Shown here piece after piece: positions 1-5,119 of a DNA stretch of 6,600 bases. How positions within the stretch are numbered: the first letter of the stretch is position 1; the number at the start of each line of letters is the position of its first letter. A program made the position numbers and the translations under genes. Origin of the DNA: Gammaproteobacteria bacterium (GTDB lineage: Bacteria; Pseudomonadota; Gammaproteobacteria; Steroidobacterales; Steroidobacteraceae); contig DAIDKA010000340.1 in assembly GCA_027451085.1 (NCBI GenBank), forward strand, positions 1 to 6,600, given 5' to 3'. A model generated the notes under the pieces. That model ran no database searches. It was not told the DNA's origin and worked only from the letters and a program-made list of their open reading frames with translations.

Positions 1-396
1 GCCGACGACTACCTGGTGAAGCCGTTCGCGTTCTCCGAGCTGCTGGCGCGCGTGGCTGCGCTGGGGCGGCGTCCGCGCCGTACCGCCTCGGAAACGACAT
101 TGAAGCAGGCCGACATCGAGCTGAACCTGCTGACGCGCCGCGTCACCCGCAGGGGCGAGGACATCGAACTGCAGCCGCGCGAGTACCGGCTGCTGGAGTT
201 CCTGATGCGCCATGCAGGGCAGGTCGTGACCCGGACCATGCTGCTGGAGCAGGTGTGGGACCTGCACTTCGACCCGCGCACCAACGTGGTGGACAGCCAC
301 ATCAGCCGCCTGCGCGCCAAGATCGACAAGGGGCGCGAACAGGCGCTGATCCAGACCGTGCGCGGCGCCGGGTACATCCTGCGTGAACCTGCCTAA
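1..396 (+). CDS. OmpR/PhoB-family response regulator, C-terminal part (5' end outside window)
   Basis: The open frame enters from the left edge in frame 1 and ends at TAA 394-396, giving 131 visible residues. It begins with ADDYLVKPF, the end of a receiver domain, where the K of the KPF motif is the conserved lysine of the phospho-acceptor pocket. The phosphorylated aspartate lies outside the window. After a short linker comes a complete winged-helix DNA-binding domain (about residues 38-130) with the family landmarks EYRLLEFLMRHAG, LLEQVWD, the recognition helix region TNVVDSHISRLRAKID, and the terminal VRGAGYIL wing. Family knowledge says such proteins are phosphorylated by a partner kinase and bind direct repeats upstream of target promoters. 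The partner is the overlapping downstream kinase. The winged helix resembles those of CusR/CopR-like regulators, but the stimulus cannot be read from the sequence. Confidence 0.95.
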   Translation, partial: ADDYLVKPFAFSELLARVAALGRRPRRTASETTLKQADIELNLLTRRVTRRGEDIELQPREYRLLEFLMRHAGQVVTRTMLLEQVWDLHFDPRTNVVDSHISRLRAKIDKGREQALIQTVRGAGYILREPA

Positions 397-1774
397 GCTC
401 TTCCGGACCTCGAGTTTCCGGCTGACGCTGATCCATGCCGGCTTCACCGGCGCCAGCTTCCTGGTGCTGTTCGCCGTGATCATGTGGTCCGCGACGCGCT
501 TCATGCAGCATCAGCTCGATCTGACCGTCGGCGCAGAAATCACCGAGGTGCGGACCGCAGCCGGCAGTGACAGCAGCACGGACCTGGCGCGCGCCGTCAC
601 CGCCTCGATCAAGGGGGCCGGCGGCTTCTTCTACCTGCTGCAGGACCGTTCCGGGGTGATGCTGGCCGGCAATATGCCGGCGCTGGACCCGGTGGCTGGC
701 CCGCGCGACTTGCAACACCAGCGGCGCTTCGGCGGCCACCGCTATCGGGATGTTCGCGGCCGCGGCGAGCCAACCGCCGATGGTGGCTACCTGTTCGTCG
801 GAACCGATTCGCGTGAAGTGCATGAACTGCGCGAATCCGTGTCGTGGTCGTTCCTGCTCGGCGCGGTCGCGGCCATGGTCATCGTGCTCATCGGTGGCGC
901 GTGGATGAGCCTGACCGTGCTGCGCCGGATCGAAAGCATGAGCCAGGCCAGCCGCGACATCGTCAATGACGGCCTCAAGCGGCGCATCCTCTTGAACGGC
1001 AGCGGCGATGAATTTGATCACCTTGCGGTCAGCCTCAATGCCATGTTCGATCGCATCCAGGTGCTCATGGATGGCCTGCGCCAGGTCTCCAGCGACATCG
1101 CGCACGATCTGCGCACGCCCCTGACGCGCCTGCGCCAGCGCCTGGAACTGGCCCAGATGCAGCCCCTGGACGCGGCCGCATTGCGCATGGTGGTGGGCGC
1201 GACCATCGAAGGCGTCGATGCGATCCTTGCAACGTTCAGCGCCCTGCTGCGCATTGCGCAGGTGGAGGGGGGCGCCAGCCTGCGTCACTTCGAGCAGGTT
1301 GACTTCAGCGAACTGCTGCAGACCGTGGCCGAGGTGTACCAGCCGGCCTTTGAAGACAAGGCGCAGCACTTCGAGCAGTCGATTCCACCGGGACTCACGG
1401 TTCACGGCGACCGTGAACTGCTGACCCAGATGTTCGCAAACCTGGTGGAGAATGCCAGCCAGCATTCACCGCAGGGCGCGCGGATCGTACTTGCGGCTTC
1501 GACGCCCGGCACGGGCATTGAAGTTTCAGTTGCCGATGACGGGCCTGGCATTCCGGAGCACATGCGCGAGAAGGTGATGCAGCGCTTCGTCCGGCTCGAC
1601 AGCAGCCGCACCACCCCGGGCAATGGCCTGGGCCTCAGCCTCGTTGCAGCCGTCGCCAACCTGCACGGCATCTCGCTGTCCATGGCGGACAATGCTCCCG
1701 GGCTGGTGTTCCGGGCGAGATTCAAGCCGGGAGGCGTCTACTCGCCGCGTAACCACGCCTCGCCGCAGCGGTAG
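383..1774 (+). CDS. Membrane sensor histidine kinase (HAMP, HisKA, HATPase)
   Basis: A 463-residue inner-membrane kinase that should phosphorylate the response regulator encoded just upstream. The start is GTG at 383, inside the last codons of the regulator (14-bp overlap), which implies translational coupling; the next in-frame ATG (482) falls within the first membrane helix. Visible layout: TM1 about residues 15-36, a periplasmic sensor segment of roughly 115 residues (37-153) with no recognised fold, TM2 about 155-178, HAMP about 179-232, dimerisation/phosphoacceptor helix with H241 in the H-box AHDLRTPLTRLR, N-box with N357 (LVENASQHS), G1 box DDGPGI (385-390) and G2 box GNGLGLSL (413-420). 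All catalytic landmarks are present, so it looks functional. The length is normal for this class. The last 37 bp overlap the end of an opposite-strand gene. The ligand is unknown; a metal or toxic-compound sensor would fit the nearby efflux operon, but that is only inference. Confidence 0.96.
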   Translation: MNLPKLFRTSSFRLTLIHAGFTGASFLVLFAVIMWSATRFMQHQLDLTVGAEITEVRTAAGSDSSTDLARAVTASIKGAGGFFYLLQDRSGVMLAGNMPALDPVAGPRDLQHQRRFGGHRYRDVRGRGEPTADGGYLFVGTDSREVHELRESVSWSFLLGAVAAMVIVLIGGAWMSLTVLRRIESMSQASRDIVNDGLKRRILLNGSGDEFDHLAVSLNAMFDRIQVLMDGLRQVSSDIAHDLRTPLTRLRQRLELAQMQPLDAAALRMVVGATIEGVDAILATFSALLRIAQVEGGASLRHFEQVDFSELLQTVAEVYQPAFEDKAQHFEQSIPPGLTVHGDRELLTQMFANLVENASQHSPQGARIVLAASTPGTGIEVSVADDGPGIPEHMREKVMQRFVRLDSSRTTPGNGLGLSLVAAVANLHGISLSMADNAPGLVFRARFKPGGVYSPRNHASPQR

Positions 1775-2325
1775 AGCGCTTCAGCGGCCTCGCTGCGCAG
1801 ATGGGGCAGGTCCGTGCGGACCGGAAAGCCCAGGGCACTTTGCAGGTACGCCAGGTGCTGGTAGTTGGGCGGAAAGCGTCCGAGCATCAGCGGATCCAGC
1901 TGCACCCGTTCCCCGGGCCTGACGGCATCGATACGGTCGCGGTCGAAGATGGTGCGCCGGTCGACCAGCCCCCAGCGATCCTCACGCCGTTCCCACAGAT
2001 CAAAATGCCGCGCCTGCGCATTCACGTCACACAGCACCCCGTGGACGGAGGCACGCTGGGAGATGACCATCTTGGTCTGGGACACCGCGCGGTTACCCTG
2101 GACGCTGATCACCGAGCCGCCCAGCTGATGCAGGATGTCGAGGCCCTTGGACCAGCCAGCGCGGTTGGCCTCGATGAACTGCTCGGCGGTGCCCTCGCGC
2201 CAGCTCGCAGCCATGCGACCATCGGCATGCCAGACGGTGCGCAACCGGTCCCAGTCGCCCATGTCCCGCCAGGTGACCCAGCTTTCGATCAGTTCACGGA
2301 TACGGAGCTTGTCGTCCTGGTACAT
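1738..2325 (-). CDS. SnoaL/NTF2-fold protein, cytoplasmic, function unknown
   Basis: A 195-residue protein without a signal peptide. I chose the ATG at 2325 (MYQDDKLRIRELIESW) because it begins exactly at the first helix of the fold and has a GAGG at 2335-2338, 9 nt upstream. An in-frame ATG at 2403 would add a Pro/Arg-rich 26-residue extension with no domain content. Residues 1 to about 130 look like a SnoaL-type alpha+beta barrel: helix pair with WVTWRDMGDWDRLRTVW, then HADG and alternating strands ending in DRWGLVDRRTIFDRD. Residues about 131-195 form an extra C-terminal helical part (NYQHLAYLQSALGFPV). Family members include ketosteroid isomerase-like enzymes, dehydratases and non-catalytic proteins, so the substrate cannot be stated. 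The gene is divergent from the GlxA-type regulator and converges on the kinase gene with a 37-bp overlap. A small-molecule role linked to the neighbouring regulator is a guess. Confidence 0.85.
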   Translation of the reverse strand: MYQDDKLRIRELIESWVTWRDMGDWDRLRTVWHADGRMAASWREGTAEQFIEANRAGWSKGLDILHQLGGSVISVQGNRAVSQTKMVISQRASVHGVLCDVNAQARHFDLWERREDRWGLVDRRTIFDRDRIDAVRPGERVQLDPLMLGRFPPNYQHLAYLQSALGFPVRTDLPHLRSEAAEALYRCGEAWLRGE

Positions 2326-2453
2326 GGGGTGTCGCCTCGGTCGGATGCAAGTGAGCGCCGGCGGCGCGATTGTCCCTGGCTGTGGCGCTGCCGTAAACGT
2401 CATGGCGGCGCAACGCTATGGCCAAATTAACCAGTTTCCCTTATAAAGGGACC
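2326..2453. promoter_or_regulatory. Divergent intergenic region between NTF2-like gene and GlxA-type regulator
   Basis: These 128 bp separate two divergent start codons and must hold promoters for both genes. The right end (about 2424-2451) is clearly more AT-rich than its surroundings. It contains TTTCCCT (2435-2441), a half-site also found in the 4199-4460 intergenic region. A possible + strand promoter pair is TTGTCC (2370-2375) and TAAACG (2394-2399) with an 18-nt spacer, but the -10 match is poor. I see no convincing - strand promoter. Confidence 0.45.
2437..2451 (+). promoter_or_regulatory. Short inverted repeat overlapping the ribosome binding site of the GlxA-type gene
   Basis: TCCCTT (2437-2442) and AAGGGA (2446-2451) are perfect complements around the 3-nt spacer ATA. 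The right arm is the purine-rich stretch that would serve as the ribosome binding site for ATG 2454. The element could be an operator or a small hairpin that masks the site in mRNA. A 3-nt loop is tight and six pairs are modest, so chance is possible. Confidence 0.35.
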
Positions 2454-3386
2454 ATGCATCAGGTCGGCCTTTTCATCTGTCAGGGACATCAGGCCCTTGA
2501 CCTCGCCGGACCACTGGGTGCCTTCGAAAAGGCAAATGACTTCGTCAAAGGCGGGGCCTATCACCTGGTGGTGATTTCTGAATCAGGTGGCACCGTTGCG
2601 GGAAGCTCCGGGGTCCCGATCCAGACCCGGTCCTTCCGGGACATGGCGTTCGACACGGTGGTTTTCATCGGCGGCGAGATCAGGCCTCTGCAGGACCCGG
2701 GTGTCATCGCGGCGGCAAAGCAGCTTGCTGCAAGCACGGTCCGCGTGGCGAGCGTCTGCACGGGGGCGTTCCTGCTGGCCGGGGCAGGGCTGCTCGACGG
2801 CCGCCGCGCAACCACGCACTGGCGTGTCGCGCCCGAACTGCAGCAGCACTATCCCAAGGTGAGGGTCGAGCCCGATCGTATCTTCATCAGTGATGGCAGA
2901 ATCTGGACCTCGGCCGGAATCGCGGCGGGCATCGATCTTGCGCTGGCACTGATCGAAGCAGATTTGGGGGCGGGGGTGGCGCGCCAGGTCGCGCGCGAAC
3001 TTGTGGTCCCCTATCGGCGCGCGGGCGGCCAGTCGCAGTTCTCTGCCATGGCACAGATGGAGCCGGATTCGGACCGCATCCGCATGGCACTGGCATTCGC
3101 TCGCGATCACTTGGTCGAGGCGCTGCCGATTGAGCGCCTGGCGGAAGCGGCGCGGCTGAGCGTCCGTCAATTCGGACGTGTATTCCGGCGCCAGACCGGC
3201 GAAACGCCGGCCAAGGCCGTGGAGCGCCTGCGCGTCGAGGCGGCAGGCATCCGGCTGCAGAACGGCTCCGAGCCGATCGAGCAGATCGCAAAGGCCGTGG
3301 GATTCAGCGATCCGGAACGGATGCGCCGGGCGTTCCTCAGGCTGCATGGCCAGCCACCGCAGGCGCTCCGGCGCGCGAGCCGTTAA
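2454..3386 (+). CDS. GlxA-type transcriptional regulator: DJ-1/PfpI sensor domain plus AraC-type DNA-binding domain
   Basis: A 310-residue regulator. I chose ATG 2454 because MHQVGLFICQGHQALDLAGP aligns with the usual start of this family and AAAGG lies 4 nt upstream. ATG 2418 would add 12 residues and has no clear ribosome binding site. Residues 1 to about 190 are a DJ-1/PfpI domain: LDLAGP with D16, the nucleophile-elbow motif SVCTGAF with C102, and TTHW with H122. The positions corresponding to the isonitrile hydratase catalytic pair (Asp and Cys) are thus kept. Residues about 207-306 are a two-HTH AraC domain, with IERLAEAARLSVRQFGRVFRRQTG and IEQIAKAVGFSDPERMRRAF. Known relatives (GlxA, and the ArgR/GbdR/CdhR group of Pseudomonas) activate catabolic genes in response to small nitrogenous metabolites. 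Here the ligand is unknown. The gene ends convergently with the exported PfpI gene, sharing the TTAA, and is the likely controller of that cassette (inference). Confidence 0.93.
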   Translation: MHQVGLFICQGHQALDLAGPLGAFEKANDFVKGGAYHLVVISESGGTVAGSSGVPIQTRSFRDMAFDTVVFIGGEIRPLQDPGVIAAAKQLAASTVRVASVCTGAFLLAGAGLLDGRRATTHWRVAPELQQHYPKVRVEPDRIFISDGRIWTSAGIAAGIDLALALIEADLGAGVARQVARELVVPYRRAGGQSQFSAMAQMEPDSDRIRMALAFARDHLVEALPIERLAEAARLSVRQFGRVFRRQTGETPAKAVERLRVEAAGIRLQNGSEPIEQIAKAVGFSDPERMRRAFLRLHGQPPQALRRASR

Positions 3387-4198
3387 AGGGTCAGGCGCAG
3401 CAGACCTTCCTTCGAGCCCGGCAGCTGCCTGAAGACAGCGTCGCGGACCTCGGGCGGCGCATCGGACGGGTTGCCGGCATGGAACGGCGGCTGCGGGTCA
3501 TACTGGATGATCAGCTGCACCTGCTGTGCTGCCTGGGCACTCTGGATTTCCGCCGCCAGGGCCAGCCCGAAGTCGATGCCCGCGGTGATGCCTCCGCCGC
3601 TCATGAAGCGCCCATCCTTCACGATGCGGCCGGGATCCGGGATCGCACCGTACTCCTTGAGCACGTTCAGTGTCGCCCAGTGGCTGGCGCTGCGACGGCC
3701 TTTCAGCACGCCCGACGCCGCGAGGATGATCGAGCCCGTGCACACAGACGTAACGTACCTGGCGGTCCCGGCAATCCGGCGCACGTGCGCCAGCATCTGC
3801 GGCTTCATCATCGCCGACAGATCGGGGCCGCCGGGGACACACAGGACATCGACCTGGGTCACATCGGCGAGTTTCTCCGTTGGCCCGAACACGCGGCCGT
3901 TCTCGAGCGTGACAGGACCACCATCGGGACTTGCGAAGCGCACCTTCGTGTCCGTAAGCCTCGACAGCACCTCGTTGGGGCCGGCGAAGTCCAGCAGCGT
4001 ACCGCCCGGGTAGATCGCGAACAGAATGTCCCAGGGTCTGTCAGCCGTGCCCTTTGCGGCAGCCCGCGCCACTCCCGGAACAAGGCTTTCTGCCGCTGCC
4101 GCAGCCAGCGCCGCCCCGGCCATGAGCACGGCCTCCCGTCGCAAGCGACCTTCCCCGCCCAGTTCATCCTGGCTCGTGTCATCGAATATTCCAGACAT
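3383..4198 (-). CDS. Exported DJ-1/PfpI-family protein, isonitrile hydratase-like
   Basis: A 271-residue protein. The start at 4198 (MSGIFDDTSQDELGG) is supported by AGGAG at 4205-4209, 6 nt upstream; an upstream in-frame ATG at 4252 lacks this. Residues 18-48 look like a Tat-type signal: twin arginines R20-R21 in LRREAVL, an Ala-rich hydrophobic core, and a plausible cleavage site after ARA (residues 44-46). The mature part is one DJ-1/PfpI domain with LDFAGP (D70), SVCTGS (C153), SASHW (H173) and GGGITAGIDFGLALAAE. These motifs and the terminal YDPQPPF segment closely recall Pseudomonas isonitrile hydratase, which converts isonitriles to N-substituted formamides using a Cys and an Asp; both positions are present. 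The well-known enzyme is cytoplasmic, so export is unusual. Substrate assignment is by recall of family motifs, not by search; other PfpI activities (amidase-like, chaperone/deglycase-like) remain possible. It is divergent from the exported NTF2-like gene at 4461. Confidence 0.92.
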   Translation of the reverse strand: MSGIFDDTSQDELGGEGRLRREAVLMAGAALAAAAAESLVPGVARAAAKGTADRPWDILFAIYPGGTLLDFAGPNEVLSRLTDTKVRFASPDGGPVTLENGRVFGPTEKLADVTQVDVLCVPGGPDLSAMMKPQMLAHVRRIAGTARYVTSVCTGSIILAASGVLKGRRSASHWATLNVLKEYGAIPDPGRIVKDGRFMSGGGITAGIDFGLALAAEIQSAQAAQQVQLIIQYDPQPPFHAGNPSDAPPEVRDAVFRQLPGSKEGLLRLTL

Positions 4199-4204
4199 CT
4201 TGCT

Positions 4205-4209
4205 CTCCT
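4205..4209 (-). promoter_or_regulatory. Ribosome binding site of the exported PfpI gene
   Basis: On the - strand AGGAG lies 6 nt before the ATG at 4198. It decides the start codon of this gene in favour of the shorter protein with an N-terminal Tat-like signal. Confidence 0.8.
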
Positions 4210-4221
4210 GTGGTATCCCGC

Positions 4222-4244
4222 CGATCCGGTCAGATACCGGATCG
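4222..4244. promoter_or_regulatory. Perfect 9-bp inverted repeat in the leader of the exported PfpI gene (candidate operator)
   Basis: CGATCCGGT (4222-4230) and ACCGGATCG (4236-4244) are perfect inverted copies separated by CAGAT. The element is 24 nt upstream of the ATG at 4198 and 12 nt upstream of its ribosome binding site. Arm length and short odd spacer fit a dimeric repressor site; a hairpin in the 5' leader is the alternative. The half-site CGATCCGG recurs at 4382-4389. No protein can be assigned to it. Confidence 0.55.
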
Positions 4245-4278
4245 ACCCGCAATCTAGCGCGGCGTTCAAACTCCGGCG

Positions 4279-4353
4279 GGACCTATTTCCCTCACTTCGC
4301 GCCGTCCGGCAGCCTTCCTGCCTGCAATGACCGGAACCAAGGGAAATACGTCC
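4279..4353. promoter_or_regulatory. Widely spaced 14-bp inverted repeat between divergent exported-protein genes (candidate regulator sites)
   Basis: GGACCTATTTCCCT (4279-4292) and AGGGAAATACGTCC (4340-4353) are inverted copies with 13 of 14 positions matching, separated by 47 bp. The left arm lies 81-94 bp upstream of the - strand ATG at 4198 and the right arm 108-121 bp upstream of the + strand ATG at 4461. Each arm therefore sits where an activator of that gene might bind. The inner core TTTCCCT also occurs at 2435-2441 in front of the GlxA-type gene. Binding by that regulator is inference. Confidence 0.5.
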
Positions 4354-4381
4354 TGTCACCGGCACGACGCATCACTAAGCT
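4353..4381 (+). promoter_or_regulatory. Weak candidate promoter for the exported NTF2-like gene
   Basis: CTGTCA (4353-4358) and TAAGCT (4376-4381) have a 17-nt spacer and match the sigma-70 consensus at four and three of six positions. The -35 element abuts the right arm of the 14-bp inverted repeat, as expected for an activator-dependent promoter. The match alone is weak, and the rest of 4199-4460 offers no better candidate that I can see. Confidence 0.2.
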
Positions 4382-4447
4382 CGATCCGGACGACGGACGC
4401 ACTGCTCTGCACGCGCTTCGTGGTCCGTCTGGAACCCTGTCTCAGCC

Positions 4448-4453
4448 TAAGGA
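4448..4453 (+). promoter_or_regulatory. Ribosome binding site of the exported NTF2-like gene
   Basis: TAAGGA sits 7 nt before ATG 4461. It fixes the start there even though the frame stays open upstream to 4026; that upstream part is antisense to the PfpI gene. Confidence 0.75.
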
Positions 4454-4460
4454 ATTCAGC

Positions 4461-5057
4461 ATGCGTCTTCTGGAAAAAGCAGCCCTCACGACCAGTGGCA
4501 CGAGCAGCAGCCGGCGCCTTCGCGCACTGGGGAGCACCCTGGTCCTCGCACTGCTGTGTGCTCCGATGGTCCCCGCCGCGGCCCCGCCGGATACCGCGGC
4601 GGTGAAGGCCGTGACTGAATCATGGGCGGCCACTTTCGCAACAGGTGATCTCAAGGCCATCTCGCAGCTTTACACCGACGACGCCAGGCTGCTTCCTCCA
4701 GGGGAAGCGCAGGTCGCGGGTCGGATCGCAATCCTCGCGTGGTTCGAGAAGAACCTGCGTCCCGCGATGCCCGCGCGCATCCGGTTCCACAACTACGAGA
4801 TCTACGGCGGCGGCGTTACCGCGACCAGCATGTCCGAGTTTGAGATGAATGACGGCAAGGGCCGCATCGTGGAGCGCGGCAAACAGATGATCGTCCTGGT
4901 CAAGCAGCGCGGCCGGTGGAAAATCCACCGCGACATGTGGTCTGACAACACATCAGCGACGACCGAGCAGGGCGGGGATGGCAGGCCGCCAAAGCCTGAT
5001 CTGCCGCAGGCTCTTCCGGACCGCAAACCGGGTTCCAACGGGAAATCAGCCCGTTAA
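4461..5057 (+). CDS. Exported SnoaL/DUF4440-type (NTF2-fold) protein
   Basis: A 198-residue protein starting at ATG 4461 with a good ribosome binding site. Residues 1-41 form a long Sec-type signal: basic RRLR at 18-21, hydrophobic core LGSTLVLALLCAPMV, and likely cleavage after the AAA at 39-41. Residues about 44-163 fit the SgcJ/EcaC-like DUF4440 NTF2 fold: helix AVKAVTESWAATFATGDLKAISQLYTDDARLLPPG, then AGRIAILAWFEKNL, and strands ending with the typical GRWKIHRDMWSDN. The tail (about 164-198) is Pro-, Gly- and Lys/Arg-rich and probably disordered. Family members are mostly of unknown function, some being isomerase- or dehydratase-like, so no reaction is assigned. It should act in the periplasm. 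It is divergent from the exported PfpI gene across 262 bp with inverted repeats, which suggests shared control. It is not a close copy of the cytoplasmic NTF2-like protein at 1738-2325; only the fold class is shared. Confidence 0.9.
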   Translation: MRLLEKAALTTSGTSSSRRLRALGSTLVLALLCAPMVPAAAPPDTAAVKAVTESWAATFATGDLKAISQLYTDDARLLPPGEAQVAGRIAILAWFEKNLRPAMPARIRFHNYEIYGGGVTATSMSEFEMNDGKGRIVERGKQMIVLVKQRGRWKIHRDMWSDNTSATTEQGGDGRPPKPDLPQALPDRKPGSNGKSAR

Positions 5058-5091
5058 CGGCAAGCGCGCGTCATTACTGCCCGGATCGGGC
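5051..5091. other. Convergent intergenic spacer with two small palindromes; no clear terminator
   Basis: The 62 bp between the stop at 5057 and the opposite stop at 5120, plus the stop codon itself, hold a perfect 10-bp palindrome CCGTTAACGG (5051-5060) and a hairpin with arms GCCCG (5079-5083) and CGGGC (5087-5091). Neither is followed by a T-run on either strand, so a Rho-independent terminator is not supported, although the hairpin could contribute to ending both converging transcripts. Confidence 0.3.
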
Positions 5092-5119
5092 TGGTGGAGG
5101 GAACTTGCACGGCTGTCTT

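Noticed and set aside
302..1465. A 387-codon open frame on the - strand opposite the histidine kinase
   Set aside because: The + strand encodes a kinase with every expected motif. The antisense frame has no recognisable domain and is rich in His, Gln, Arg and Ala, as expected of a shadow frame in GC-rich DNA.
2355..2367. GCGCC/GGCGC inverted repeat upstream of the GlxA-type gene
   Set aside because: Five-bp GC-only arms are expected often by chance in this base composition.
2583..3347. A 254-codon - strand frame opposite the GlxA-type regulator
   Set aside because: It shows no known motif; the + strand has complete PfpI and AraC domains.
3479..4330. A 283-codon + strand frame opposite the exported PfpI gene
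   Set aside because: It has no domain features and mirrors a well-supported gene with a clear ribosome binding site and catalytic motifs.
4026..4460. Upstream in-frame extension of the exported NTF2-like protein
   Set aside because: It would run antisense through the PfpI start and the divergent promoter region, and would bury the signal peptide. ATG 4461 has a good ribosome binding site.
4461..4560. Lipobox in the exported NTF2-like signal (ALLC, C33)
   Set aside because: The residue before Cys is Leu, not Gly, Ala or Ser, and a normal cleavage site follows at residues 39-41. A Sec signal is more likely.
5079..5091. Rho-independent terminator between the convergent genes
   Set aside because: The five-pair hairpin is present but no T-run follows on either strand.
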